DNA of 64,000 bases from Tetrapisispora phaffii CBS 4417 (taxonomy: Eukaryota > Ascomycota > Saccharomycetes > Saccharomycetales > Saccharomycetaceae): the NCBI RefSeq assembly GCF_000236905.1, contig NC_016521.1, positions 1 through 64,000 of the forward strand, in the 5' to 3' direction. Below, one piece after another: positions 52,059-62,342 of the stretch. The notes beneath the pieces were generated by a model. The model was given only the letters and a program-made list of their open reading frames with translations, did not search any database and was not told the origin of the DNA. Positions within the stretch are counted from its first letter, which is position 1; the number at the start of each line of letters is the position of its first letter. The position numbers and the translations under genes were made by a program.

Positions 52059-53870
52059 TTACATACTAATTTCTTGAATGTATTCTCGTAGTAGAAGTTT
52101 TACAGATGAACCCCCATATTTTTTGACGTTGTCACTACTGATTATTTTATCTTTATACTTATTAATTTGTATTATCCAATTAACTGCGTCAATGATATTC
52201 CTTTGCATAAAATTGTAAAATACGAAATGCACTATATCATCATCTTGAGCGAACTGTAAATTTTCAGTACTTTGAACTACATTAGGAATTTTATATTCTC
52301 GTTGACTATTGTGAAGTCTATCATCACCATCACACCCAAAGTCATCTGACGTTGTGTATCCTTCCGTTAAAAATGGCAAAGCAATAGAAGGGCAATTACC
52401 TTTATCATTAACTGAATCAGTTTTGACGAACGACTTAGAGATCATATGCGGTTGACCCAAAGTTATAATATAGTTATCTCCATTAAGATATGCTGCAATC
52501 TTTGATGCTATTTTATTTGGAATTTTTATATACTCCCAATTATTATCAAAAGGAGATACGATATATTCAGTATTTTTAGTGAAATCCCCTTTAAACATAT
52601 CATATCTAACTGATCCACTATTAATCATAATATATCTTCCAACTCTAGCATCACTCAAAGTCGTGTTCAATCTTGGGAGAATAGTCGATGTCAGAAGATG
52701 ATAAATACTGTCATTTGCATTAACAGGTCTTGTTGAAAAGTAATAATTTTGTGGCACATGCCCATATACTTCTGTCAATTCCAGTTCATCAGCAATATCT
52801 TGTATCATAGCCGATATCTGTTTACCTTTTTTGGTATAGAACAATTCTGCATCATCGAGATGCAGATGATGACAAAAAGAGGCTTTGCTAAAATCTATGT
52901 ACCTTCTGAAGAACTTTGGTTTCTCAGTTTTGAGATCATTTATTGAAAGAAAGCCAACCGTTTCTGCAAATCTTCCACTTTGCAAACCTGTGGCTTTAGT
53001 ATCTAGTTGAACAAAATCACGAATATGCGAGTGGCCTCCAAAATATTGAATGACTATGTTTGGATATTTCGACCTTAAAAATTCATGTAACTTATTGATT
53101 TCCTTATTCTGATGATCAGTCATTGGAATATGCCCAAAAACTAGTAACATATCTATAGAATCCTCACTATATTGTTCGGTCATTTTTTTAAACCATTCAC
53201 TCTCCTTAACTTCTTCAAGGGCAGGTGTCACTTTAACTCTCTCATTTGAGACATTAAAGTCAAACAAAAATGATAAAGACAAAATACGTGTCTTTGAATT
53301 TTGGGTTTCGAAATAGACAAACTTTTTCCCAAAAGGTACTGCTTCACCTGAATCATTGATATATTCAACATTACTAGAAACATATTTATCTTTGAATTTA
53401 TTTGACATCGCTGTATATTTATACTCTTGTGTTGTAATAGCTCCATTATATAGCTCATGGTTTCCTAATGTCAGCAGATCATAATCTAATTCATTAAATA
53501 TCCTACTGCTGTTAATTGCTCTGGGAAAAGAGGCATCACTCAAGCCATTGCCATCCTCTTTGTCCCCGGTATCTATTACAATCAGATCTTGATCTTCCAA
53601 TAACCTCTTTGACTTGAATAGATCAATAAATGTTATAAAATCCCCCCAATCAGCATCATAATTTTTTTGTGTTAAATGGGACCCTAACCAACCATGAGTA
53701 TCAGTTGTATGTATAAAATTAACAGACCCTAAATTCAAATTTCGAAATGTATCACCACCACCATCATTAAAACCTGCATGCTTTGTTATAGAATCAAATA
53801 CACCTTGTATTGGCCAGCAATAAACTTCATTTAAGAGTGTAAATAAAACAACACTATTTTTAAGCAACAT
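52059..53870 (-). CDS. Secreted/vacuolar metallophosphoesterase, 5'-nucleotidase-like (YHR202W orthologue)
   Basis: 603 aa (S. cerevisiae YHR202W: 602), ATG at 53868-53870, with a signal peptide at residues 1-18. The calcineurin-like metallophosphoesterase motifs are complete: TTDTHGW (55-61), DTGDKEDGNG (100-109), GNHE (136-139), GHIPMTDH (246-253) and GGHSH (278-282), which together bind two metal ions. The C-terminal half (about 380-560) resembles a 5'-nucleotidase C-terminal substrate domain with NSGSVRYDMFKGDFT. Substrate is probably extracytoplasmic nucleotides or phosphate esters; this is inferred from the family. Convergent with RPS4 (245 bp between stops). In order with YHR202W next to YHR203C. 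Confidence 0.9.
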   Translation of the reverse strand: MLLKNSVVLFTLLNEVYCWPIQGVFDSITKHAGFNDGGGDTFRNLNLGSVNFIHTTDTHGWLGSHLTQKNYDADWGDFITFIDLFKSKRLLEDQDLIVIDTGDKEDGNGLSDASFPRAINSSRIFNELDYDLLTLGNHELYNGAITTQEYKYTAMSNKFKDKYVSSNVEYINDSGEAVPFGKKFVYFETQNSKTRILSLSFLFDFNVSNERVKVTPALEEVKESEWFKKMTEQYSEDSIDMLLVFGHIPMTDHQNKEINKLHEFLRSKYPNIVIQYFGGHSHIRDFVQLDTKATGLQSGRFAETVGFLSINDLKTEKPKFFRRYIDFSKASFCHHLHLDDAELFYTKKGKQISAMIQDIADELELTEVYGHVPQNYYFSTRPVNANDSIYHLLTSTILPRLNTTLSDARVGRYIMINSGSVRYDMFKGDFTKNTEYIVSPFDNNWEYIKIPNKIASKIAAYLNGDNYIITLGQPHMISKSFVKTDSVNDKGNCPSIALPFLTEGYTTSDDFGCDGDDRLHNSQREYKIPNVVQSTENLQFAQDDDIVHFVFYNFMQRNIIDAVNWIIQINKYKDKIISSDNVKKYGGSSVKLLLREYIQEISM

Positions 53871-54317
53871 CGATCATACAGAAAGCAATCGAATTACTTT
53901 TAGTACCAATATAACCAATTCCACAATATCCCAGCAATCCTTTAAACTAAATTGCTATTTGAATTAACCTTTCTGTGTTCTTATTCTCATCAAATATAAA
54001 ACTCTTTCTCGTCTTCCTTTAACATATCTTCTTTATATTATAAATTATATTGCAATTCTTCTTAAATCTTTATCCCGGAAGCCCTTGAAATGTGTTAAAA
54101 TGATGTTAATGATAAAGGATTAGAGGGTTCTGATGAATAAAACGATTATGAATAGATTATAAATGTAGATATAGAATATATTTAGTCAGATGTTACTTCT
54201 AAATATAAGTTGCAGGGACTATATGTGTTTCTGTATAGGGTATACACTCTCTAGGAAAGAGTGAAAGGTTAGTTATTGTGTGCGACATTGTTTTCAGCAA
54301 CAATGAGAACTTAATGC
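53871..54317. other. Intergenic between YHR202W-like and MGM101
   Basis: Promoter of the metallophosphoesterase gene and the 3' flank of MGM101. No further feature recognised. Confidence 0.45.
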
Positions 54318-55223
54318 TTATTTATATGGATATTCGACTGGTCTTCCTTTTCTCAGCCATATCTTTTTCTTCTTTTGGGTAGTTACGTGTTCGACAAACT
54401 TTTCAACACAATGCTCCTTTTTATACTTCTTAATGAATACTGGATCCCATAGTTCGGACCCAATGCCTAAATCTTTACAACATCTCATCAAGGCATTACT
54501 TTTGCAACCTTCCGTAGCTGTTGGAATACCTGACTCACTGAAGTAGTCTTGTTCACCTCTTGCAACACCGACCAATTGGCCTAAGCAGATAAGAGCATAC
54601 TCTCTTGTGACCAATTTTTGAGTGACGATGGTGTCGCTTCTTGGGGCAAGACCCCATCCACCTGCACCAAATGCTCTATTAAGTATTCTACGGTATTTGA
54701 TTTCAGGTAAGTAGATCAGTCCATCTGGTTTGATTTCGATGTCCTCAAGGTCCAAAGGTTTTTCCAATTCGGTTTGGACTTTCTGTGGAAATGGGCTGGA
54801 ACCAATTTTATGCCACGATTTGTACCAATCAATATCGCCTGGTACATTTTCTACTGCATTACCAGAACTAGCCTCGATATTCCCTAGAACGCCACCATTC
54901 AGCTTCTTCTCCAGTGTGGTAGTATAACCTGGGACTCGTTTAACTGCAATGGAAGTCGTAGCGGGAGCAGCAGTCGATGCAAGGGATGCACCAGTCGGGA
55001 AGTTAGTAGCAGACTTAGTGGCTCCAGAAGATCCATAATTAGACGACTTGGAGGCAGAAGAGCCGTAACTAGAAGACTTGGCAGCTGAGGAACCATAACC
55101 AGATGGCTTAGCAGCAGAAGTATCATTGGAGTAATCTTTAACTACTCTAGAGACATGAATGTTACGAACAACATTTCCAAGTCCATCCAAACTGCGTGCA
55201 GAGACACGGCTTCTTAAAAACAT
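54318..55223 (-). CDS. MGM101: Mitochondrial nucleoid recombination protein Mgm101
   Basis: 301 aa (S. cerevisiae: 269), ATG at 55221-55223. The N-terminal mitochondrial presequence [20 protein letters not shown] is followed by a Ser/Ala-rich linker with three decapeptide repeats of SYGSSA-K type (about 41-71), which accounts for the extra length. The conserved core begins about residue 125 ([22 protein letters not shown]). It includes [28 protein letters not shown] and [24 protein letters not shown], the Rad52-type single-strand-annealing fold. A basic tail ([18 protein letters not shown]) ends the protein. It is needed for mtDNA repair and maintenance. Head-to-head with PMT4 (462 bp), as YJR144W and YJR143C are in S. 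cerevisiae. Confidence 0.96.
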   Translation of the reverse strand: MFLRSRVSARSLDGLGNVVRNIHVSRVVKDYSNDTSAAKPSGYGSSAAKSSSYGSSASKSSNYGSSGATKSATNFPTGASLASTAAPATTSIAVKRVPGYTTTLEKKLNGGVLGNIEASSGNAVENVPGDIDWYKSWHKIGSSPFPQKVQTELEKPLDLEDIEIKPDGLIYLPEIKYRRILNRAFGAGGWGLAPRSDTIVTQKLVTREYALICLGQLVGVARGEQDYFSESGIPTATEGCKSNALMRCCKDLGIGSELWDPVFIKKYKKEHCVEKFVEHVTTQKKKKIWLRKGRPVEYPYK

Positions 55224-55685
55224 ATTTCGATAATAGCTGTCAGACGTAAACCAAAAAGTAGCACAGAATCCTGATATGGAAGTCCAAAGTTAAAACAAAC
55301 AGAAAGCGTTGATATCAGAATCAAACCAAGTTCAGAGCCTTAAATATATCAGGAGTACTCCAGTTTTCAATAAGCTGACCTCCATTTTGAACCATTTTTT
55401 ATAAACTTTATGTTCCTTATATCCTATCTCATTGTATCTCTCTTTTCATTTTTCATTTTGGTTATTTTAACTTAGAAAATGAAAAATGACACCTATTGAT
55501 TAAGAGTTGTTTAAAAGTAAAGTTGATCAATGGTGTAATATAATGTTGAAAGATTTAATCAATTACTCCCAGACACAGTGCTCGTGAAGGTAAATTATTT
55601 GTTGCGAAAATAGTGTCTTTTAAATCAAAGTAGAGGGCAGAATACAGCTATTGATATTACTTAAACATAAGTCGACATAACGAAT

Positions 55686-57956
55686 ATGGCGGTTGTCAAG
55701 AGAAATAAAAGCAAGTCGGTTGATGTTGATGAATCGGAGAACAAGTATTCTAAAGGGGTTGAGAAGGTAGAATTCATTGGCCAACGTTGGTTAAGCCAAC
55801 CTCTTCCGGACGCAGAACCAACTTACAATACATGGATGTATATTGTTACTACCATTGCTTTCATTACTAGATTTTATAAGATTTGGAATCCTAAGGAAGT
55901 GGTTTTCGATGAAGTCCATTTTGGTAAGTTTGCTTCCTATTATCTGGAAAGAACCTATTTCTTCGATGTCCATCCACCTTTTGCTAAGATGATGATTGCT
56001 TTCATTGGGTTTTTAGTTGGTTATGACGGTTCATTTAAGTTCGAAGAAATTGGAATGCCTTATGACAAAAACCCAGCACCATACATTGCCTACCGTTCTT
56101 TTAACGCTTTATTAGGTACATTAACTGTTCCTATTATGTTCCTAACACTAAAGGAATTAAATTTCAAAGCTATTACTTGTGCTTTTGCTGCTCTTTTAGT
56201 TGCTGTTGACAACGCTCACGTTACGGAAACAAGATTGATTTTATTAGATGCAATTTTGATTATTTCAATCGCAGCATCATTATGCTGTTATGTTCGTTTC
56301 TACAAAGAACAACTAAAGGCTCCTTTCTCTACCTCGTGGTACATTTGGTTGTATGCTACTGGTTTATCTTTATCATTTGTCATCTCTACCAAATATGTTG
56401 GTGTTATGACATATGTCGCTATAGGTATCCCAGTCATTGTCAATCTATGGCAATTGTTAGATATCAGAACTGGATTGACTTTGCACACTTTTGCTAGACA
56501 TTTCTTGAGGAGATTAAATGGGTTGGTATTTGCCCCATTCATCGTATACTTATTCTGGTTCTGGTGTCACTTCTCTATTCTGATCAATTCTGGTCCAGGT
56601 GATGCTTTTATGTCACAAGATTTCCAAGAAACTTTGAACGAATCTGCATTAGCCAAAGAAGCAAAGCAAATTAATTATTTTGACATTGTCACTTTCAAGC
56701 ACAAGGACACCGAGGCTTACCTACATTCTCATTTATTAAATTATCCATTACGTTACGAAGATGGTCGTGTTTCTTCAAATGGCCAACAAGTTACAGGATA
56801 TGTCCATGAAGATAAGAACAATGAATGGGAAATTCTTCCAGTCAAAGAATTAAAATCAAAAATAGGTCAACCTGTTTTACAAGGGGAGCAAATTAGATTG
56901 AGACATGTTTCTACTGATACATACCTATTAACACACGACGTGGCCTCTCCATTATACCCAACTAATGAAGAAGTTACAACTGTTTCAGAAGAAGATGCCA
57001 ATGGTGAACGCTACCAACAGACGTTGTTCACTCTGCAACCAGTAAACAAAAAAGATAATGGTCGTAAGATAAAATCCAAAATGACATCTTTCCGTATCTT
57101 CCATGTTGATACTGCTGTTGCTCTATGGACACACAATGACGAATTGCTTCCAGACTGGGGTAAATCTCAACAAGAAGTTAATGGTAACAAAAAAGTTACT
57201 TCTTCAGAAAATACTTGGTTAGTTGAAACTATTGTTAATTTAGATGAAGCCAGGAAGATATATTATCCAAAAGTTATTAAAACGTTACCATTCATCTCCA
57301 AGTGGTTAGAAGCCCAAAGATTAATGTTTGAACACAATAACAAATTATCCTCTGAGCACCCATTTGCTTCTGAACCATACACATGGCCAGGTAGTTTGAA
57401 TGGTGTATCCTTCTGGACTGATGACGAGAAAAAACTACAAATTTTCTTTATTGGTAACATTATTGGATGGTGGTTTCAAGTCATTTCTTTGGCTGTGTTT
57501 GTTGGCTTAGTTTGTGCTGATTTAATTACCAGACAACGTGGATACTATGCATTAAATGAAATTACAAGAGAAAAAATATATGGTCCATTATTATTCTTCT
57601 TCATCGGATGGTGTTGTCATTACTTTCCATTCTTCTTAATGGGTCGTCAAAAGTTTTTACATCACTACTTACCAGCTCATTTAATTGCTGCCCTATTCTC
57701 TGCTGCTCTGTGGGAAGTTATTTTTAGTAATACCAAAACTGAAGACCCAAGTAAGGATGATAAAGATGCTGCTTATAATACTACTGCGGTAGTCATTCAT
57801 GATAAGCAACTTTCTCTATTCTTCCTCATCGTTTCAGTTGCTGTTGTGGGATTTTTTATATATTTTGCACCATTAGTTTATGGTGATATTTCATTAACAC
57901 CAGAGCAAGTTCAAAGTAGAAAGTGGTTTAACTTAAAATTACATTTCGCTAAATAA
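55686..57956 (+). CDS. PMT4: Protein O-mannosyltransferase Pmt4
   Basis: 756 aa (S. cerevisiae: 762). The catalytic Asp-Glu pair is in VVFDEVHFGKFASYYLERTYFFDVHPP (Asp75-Glu76). N-terminal membrane helices span about 50-310. The ER-lumenal loop with MIR repeats (about 335-525) contains YLHSHLLNYPLRYEDGRVSS, IRLRHVSTDTYLLTHDVASP and FRIFHVDTAVALWTH. C-terminal helices lie from about 575 to 740, with GWWFQVISLAVFVGLV and HHYLPAHLIAALFSAALWE. The enzyme transfers mannose from dolichyl-phosphate mannose to Ser/Thr of membrane and GPI-anchored proteins. Pmt4 forms homodimers. The sequence is typical and complete. Confidence 0.97.
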   Translation: MAVVKRNKSKSVDVDESENKYSKGVEKVEFIGQRWLSQPLPDAEPTYNTWMYIVTTIAFITRFYKIWNPKEVVFDEVHFGKFASYYLERTYFFDVHPPFAKMMIAFIGFLVGYDGSFKFEEIGMPYDKNPAPYIAYRSFNALLGTLTVPIMFLTLKELNFKAITCAFAALLVAVDNAHVTETRLILLDAILIISIAASLCCYVRFYKEQLKAPFSTSWYIWLYATGLSLSFVISTKYVGVMTYVAIGIPVIVNLWQLLDIRTGLTLHTFARHFLRRLNGLVFAPFIVYLFWFWCHFSILINSGPGDAFMSQDFQETLNESALAKEAKQINYFDIVTFKHKDTEAYLHSHLLNYPLRYEDGRVSSNGQQVTGYVHEDKNNEWEILPVKELKSKIGQPVLQGEQIRLRHVSTDTYLLTHDVASPLYPTNEEVTTVSEEDANGERYQQTLFTLQPVNKKDNGRKIKSKMTSFRIFHVDTAVALWTHNDELLPDWGKSQQEVNGNKKVTSSENTWLVETIVNLDEARKIYYPKVIKTLPFISKWLEAQRLMFEHNNKLSSEHPFASEPYTWPGSLNGVSFWTDDEKKLQIFFIGNIIGWWFQVISLAVFVGLVCADLITRQRGYYALNEITREKIYGPLLFFFIGWCCHYFPFFLMGRQKFLHHYLPAHLIAALFSAALWEVIFSNTKTEDPSKDDKDAAYNTTAVVIHDKQLSLFFLIVSVAVVGFFIYFAPLVYGDISLTPEQVQSRKWFNLKLHFAK

Positions 57957-58245
57957 TAATTCTGCAATGATAAATAGGAAACAGCCATAATACTGTGCTT
58001 TATATAGATCTTTAAATCTATAATTATAGATTCTGCAATGTATATAAGGAATTAAGAAATCACAGTCGATCATAATGCATAACAATATGTAATTAACATC
58101 TTAAGTAAAATGGTATAAGTTCGTCTCAATTGTTAAACAATTATAAGAACAAGGATTAGTTAACTAAGTATGTCAATGTATTTACAACTTAAATGTCTTA
58201 TTACCAACAGGGCAAATATTAGAGTATGGTGGAGTTTCGAATTTA

Positions 58246-59292
58246 TTATTCTGATTCGTATATTAATTTACGATGCATCTTTCTTATAATCTTTTCGTAA
58301 TTTACTTCATTTTCAGTGTTAAGATATCCATGACGTATCAAAAAATCTACCATAACAAGTCCACAGTTAGGTTTAAATTGGTTATTGTATAAGGCATCTA
58401 ATATTTCTTGCAAAGTGAGAAGATTAAAGCTATCGACCTCACCGTCATTGGGAGTAGGAATCACATCTTCTGGGAGTTCCAAATCGTATATATATTCATG
58501 TTCTCCAACGATAAAACTCTTCTCACTCTGGAAACTATCACTAAAGAAATCACCCTGATAGTGCATGTACGATAGATATCCAGTTGGTATTAAATATCTC
58601 TCAATGATTTTTCCATCCAAATTTGCTTCCTCTACAGCCTCCTTATGCACTGTTTCATGGACTGAATATGGATAAGAAATCCCTCCAGCAATAATGTTAT
58701 CTAACATATAAGGCCAAGTTGGTTTTGTTTTCGATCTTCTTGGAATCCAAAATTTGATCTGTCTGGTAAGTTTGTCATACGTGTAACCGTTGACATGGAT
58801 ACCACTAGTCAGAATACCCAGCAGTCCTGCCATAGATCTCTCAATCAATATATATGGTTTCGAATTTTGATACACAGTATATTTTTCATTACGCCAACCC
58901 TTTATTTCTTCTAGATCTGATTTTCTGTACAGAATCTGTGCCAATTGATCTGATTTTGCATTTCGTTCATGAAATTGTTCATCTTTGAACCTCAGTCCCA
59001 TTAATTTTACTCTTTCATCACCTTCATGATATTGCATCTCTTCGAATATTCCATTAAATAAACCTAAATCAACCCTTTTCATTTCCTCGACAACAAATCT
59101 CAAAACAAATCCTAATTTACTTCTCTTATCATGACTTAACAAAAAGTACACATTTTCTCTAAAATTGGTGTGAAGTTGATAATCAACAGGAAACGAATCA
59201 ACACGATCGATAACATGTATCAAACTATCTGTGTCAGTCCTATCACCAACAAGAATTTCTTTACCATCGTCATTCACCTCAACTTTCAACAT
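58246..59292 (-). CDS. Nudix hydrolase, TPK-like (YJR142W orthologue)
   Basis: 348 aa (S. cerevisiae YJR142W: 342), ATG at 59290-59292. An N-terminal DUF4743-type part (about 20-140, SFPVDYQLHTNFRENVYFLL) precedes the Nudix domain. The domain begins with GIHVNGYTYDKLTRQIKFWIPRRS. The Nudix box lies in GGISYPYSVHETVHKEAVEEAN (about 203-224), with Glu213, Lys217-Glu218 and Glu221-Glu222 following GX5EX7(R/K)EUXEE. Family members hydrolyse damaged thiamin diphosphates such as oxy- and oxothiamine diphosphate, a metabolite-repair role; substrate here is inferred from family. Tail-to-tail with PMT4 and head-to-head with PPX1. Confidence 0.88.
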   Translation of the reverse strand: MLKVEVNDDGKEILVGDRTDTDSLIHVIDRVDSFPVDYQLHTNFRENVYFLLSHDKRSKLGFVLRFVVEEMKRVDLGLFNGIFEEMQYHEGDERVKLMGLRFKDEQFHERNAKSDQLAQILYRKSDLEEIKGWRNEKYTVYQNSKPYILIERSMAGLLGILTSGIHVNGYTYDKLTRQIKFWIPRRSKTKPTWPYMLDNIIAGGISYPYSVHETVHKEAVEEANLDGKIIERYLIPTGYLSYMHYQGDFFSDSFQSEKSFIVGEHEYIYDLELPEDVIPTPNDGEVDSFNLLTLQEILDALYNNQFKPNCGLVMVDFLIRHGYLNTENEVNYEKIIRKMHRKLIYESE

Positions 59293-59681
59293 CCTGAATT
59301 ATAATTATATTCCTGACTAGGATACTCGATAATTATAAAATCTCCAACAAAACTATCTCTTATTCATTTATCTAGTTATTCTTGTACCCAAGATCATAAA
59401 CTAACTGAACTTCAAGATTAGCTCTAATCTTTCTGCAATTGTTAAATAATCTTTTCAATGAATCTCATATTCAGTTTTTTCCTTTGCACCTTAAATCGAT
59501 GATATAAGTTCGTTGTAACACAACATGTAGTCTGAAGGTATTGAAGCAGATCTTTACAAGTATACTAGTAAGATAAATCGAAGCTATACGATCTCTGGTA
59601 TAGTGAGTATATATTGTTTTCAGTTCAAGGGTATCAAAAAACCCTTGTGTATTGTGTCCAGAGTCCCAAGTGAAGGCCAAA

Positions 59682-60854
59682 ATGTCAATTAATCTATACA
59701 TCGAAGGAGAAGGTATTCTATTTAAGAGTATAAGCCTATATCTATCTCATGTGAAAAATGCTTATTTCAATGGCATCAAGAATGATAAGAGGGTTGTAAA
59801 CATTGTTTGTGGTAATGAAGCTGCTGACTTTGATTCCATTGCCTGTGCGATAAGTTATTCTTATTACAGTTTTATTTCAAATCAAAATGATATAGTCATT
59901 CCTATAATTGATATTCCAATAGTAGATTTTAATTTGAGGAGAGATGTCGTTTATGCATTAGATCAAATGAATATAAAAAGAGAAGATCTCTTTTTCAGGA
60001 ACCACTTGATTCAATTGAGAGAGAACTTTGAGCAGATTAACGTTATCTTATCAGATCATAACAAACCTTCAGCAGGCTTAACGAAACTTACGGATAAAGT
60101 TGTAGGAATACTTGATCACCATCAGGACAGTGGGTTATATCTAGATGTGGTGCCAAGGTTTATCGAACTATCAGGAAGTTGTTCTTCTTTAGTATTCAAG
60201 TATTGGTACGAAAGAATCGCAAACTTAGAGAAAATGAAGAGTGCTATCCCTCTATGTTTAGGAGCAGGGGTTATAGATACAACTAACTTCACAAATAGAT
60301 GTATAGATATTGATTTAGAGGCATTGAAGTTATACAAGGAAGCTCTGCCAAATTTAAATATTGAGGAATATTTTAAGAATCTAAAAATAGCTAAGGATAA
60401 CATAAAAGGTTTGACAATCAAACAAATCTTAAAAAAAGATTATAAACATTTCACATATGCAAATAAAAGTGGAAAGTCTATCAGTATTGGCATTTCCTCA
60501 ATAGTAAAGTCTATGGATTGGTTATATAATGAGCATGGTGGAAAATCGAACTTCTTAAAAGAATCAGAAGTATTCCTTCAAGAAATGCATGTCGACATTT
60601 TTGTTATTATGACCTCATTTGTGGACATTAACAATAAATTTAACAGAGAACTTGTAATCATACCATCACACGAATACAAGAACATTTCTGTAGAAATTAT
60701 AAAGGATATTCAAGGTAAATTGGGTCTTCAACCTGTTTTAAACTCAAATGAATCCGATGCTATTACCCACTATTCATACTCACAGTTAAATTTAAAGGCT
60801 AGTAGAAAGCAGGTTGCACCATTTTTAGAGGAAGCTTTTAACTCCTTGCAATAG
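59682..60854 (+). CDS. PPX1: Exopolyphosphatase Ppx1
   Basis: 390 aa from the ATG at 59682 (AAAATGTC, good context); the frame is open upstream only through a TTG. S. cerevisiae Ppx1 has 397. DHH-family motifs are complete: GNEAADFDSIA (Asp49, Asp51), SDHNKPSAGL (125 onward), GILDHHQDSG (DHH at 145-147), and AGVIDTTNFTNR. The C-terminal DHHA2 domain covers about 215-385. The enzyme removes terminal phosphate from linear inorganic polyphosphate, mostly in cytosol and mitochondria. Convergent with IPA1, with only 15 bp between stop codons, so transcripts probably overlap. Corresponds to YHR201C. Confidence 0.95.
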   Translation: MSINLYIEGEGILFKSISLYLSHVKNAYFNGIKNDKRVVNIVCGNEAADFDSIACAISYSYYSFISNQNDIVIPIIDIPIVDFNLRRDVVYALDQMNIKREDLFFRNHLIQLRENFEQINVILSDHNKPSAGLTKLTDKVVGILDHHQDSGLYLDVVPRFIELSGSCSSLVFKYWYERIANLEKMKSAIPLCLGAGVIDTTNFTNRCIDIDLEALKLYKEALPNLNIEEYFKNLKIAKDNIKGLTIKQILKKDYKHFTYANKSGKSISIGISSIVKSMDWLYNEHGGKSNFLKESEVFLQEMHVDIFVIMTSFVDINNKFNRELVIIPSHEYKNISVEIIKDIQGKLGLQPVLNSNESDAITHYSYSQLNLKASRKQVAPFLEEAFNSLQ

Positions 60855-60869
60855 ACAATTATTCTTATT

Positions 60870-61955
60870 TTATATTGGTAAATATGATACTTTCCACTTG
60901 CCCCAAGTCTTCACAGTGGATGGAAGGTTAGAGTTTGATTCACTAAGATATTCAACAAATGCTTTAAATGCATCCAATTTTGTTATTATTTTTTCTACAT
61001 TTGTGTTCTTTATTTGGAAGTTAAGATCGGCGTCATCTTCAAAGTCCTTATATAATATCTTAATAGAATTATTACACTCCACATAATTTGTAGCGGCTAC
61101 CATTGTATTTATAGAAAAAGCCCAAATATATATTTGCTCTGTAGAGTCTTCTATTTGTAGTAAAATGTGTCGACTTGACGTACTGTCAACTATGTTTAAA
61201 ATTTGAGATATAACATGCTTATATATGGGATATTTATCTTCCCCATTTAACAGCAGTTTCCATTTGAATATTTGGCATAATTTATCTTGATTAATTTCTC
61301 CAATTATGGAGTTACAATTCTTGCAACCCACAATATTTAATTTTGAATCGATTATTACTTTTGAGTTCAAAGTAGCAGAGTTACAAATGAAAAATGAGTT
61401 TCCGATTAGAATCTCGAAGTTATTCGGTTTCAATTGACTATATTTGAGGAAGGAAGCATTTAAATTGTTCCCTTCTGAATCATTATTCTCACTAGGTTTA
61501 TGACAATGCCAATTATCCATCAGTTCAGCCCAAAATTCGGATGGCATGATATTTAGTTTACGGCAGTTATCATCACTTTCAAATATGACGTTGCCACAAT
61601 CAATACACCCAAATGAAAAGTTTTTCATAGCAAGTAATTCCTTTTTAGACCATTTCCAATTCAGATCATCATTCATTAAAGAGATGCTGTTTTTATTAGT
61701 ACTCAAGTCAGAATATTGTAATTTAAAATGTGCAACTTCATTAAATTCTTGGGAACATAACGTTTCTTCCTCCTCTTTATTATATATCAAAGTAACTTTA
61801 GCAGCAAAAGGAATTCTGATAGGTTCGCCACCTACCTTAGCATGTATCCCATCTAAATCAATGGCATCAATATGGATCTTCTTTCCCTGGGAACTTTCTA
61901 TTATTATCGATATATTTCCAATTCTTGGCAAATACTCTATCAGCCATTTAGTCAT
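60870..61955 (-). CDS. IPA1: Ipa1, UBE3D-type protein for mRNA 3'-end processing
   Basis: 361 aa (S. cerevisiae YJR141W: 347), ATG at 61953-61955. The layout is that of the UBE3D/HECT-like E2-binding family: N-terminal beta-rich domain, Cys pairs in FGCIDCGNVIF (117, 120) and VGCKNCNSIIGE (211, 214), and the MPSEFWAELMDNWHCHKP block (His150-Cys151-His152) that contributes zinc or E2-contact residues. Ipa1 binds Mpe1 and Ysh1 and is essential for cleavage and polyadenylation and for Ysh1 stability. Neighbours PPX1 and HIR3 support the call. Confidence 0.9.
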   Translation of the reverse strand: MTKWLIEYLPRIGNISIIIESSQGKKIHIDAIDLDGIHAKVGGEPIRIPFAAKVTLIYNKEEEETLCSQEFNEVAHFKLQYSDLSTNKNSISLMNDDLNWKWSKKELLAMKNFSFGCIDCGNVIFESDDNCRKLNIMPSEFWAELMDNWHCHKPSENNDSEGNNLNASFLKYSQLKPNNFEILIGNSFFICNSATLNSKVIIDSKLNIVGCKNCNSIIGEINQDKLCQIFKWKLLLNGEDKYPIYKHVISQILNIVDSTSSRHILLQIEDSTEQIYIWAFSINTMVAATNYVECNNSIKILYKDFEDDADLNFQIKNTNVEKIITKLDAFKAFVEYLSESNSNLPSTVKTWGKWKVSYLPI

Positions 61956-62342
61956 TGTTTTCTTGAATTACCACTTCTTTTATTGACCCACCAAACACGA
62001 CAACCATTACTCAGATATCAACATTTAATTAGAGAATAGTGTATTCTATTAAAAAAATACCAGAAAGAAACCGTTACTCTTTATCTTTTAATCGAATTAT
62101 CAAGTGACCTTTTGAAGCCTAAAGTTTGCTTCACAGCTTTTGGCGCTTTGACAACAATAAGATTTCGATATTTATGTAACTATAAATGTTAAAGTAAATA
62201 TTAAAGGAAATGTAATTAAAACATTTAGATGACTATGTAATGTGCATCGTAAGTATAATAATCTTTAGCTTAATGCCTTATTAAGTTGTTAAGAAAGTAC
62301 AGTGGATTTTACTTAACTGTGTCAAATAAAAAGGTTAGACCG
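61956..62342. promoter_or_regulatory. Divergent promoter region of IPA1 and HIR3
   Basis: 387 bp of AT-rich DNA between head-to-head start codons. No specific site recognised. Confidence 0.4.

Noticed and set aside
59652..59681. Longer PPX1 start
   Set aside because: The codon at 59652 is TTG; the first ATG is at 59682 with good context.
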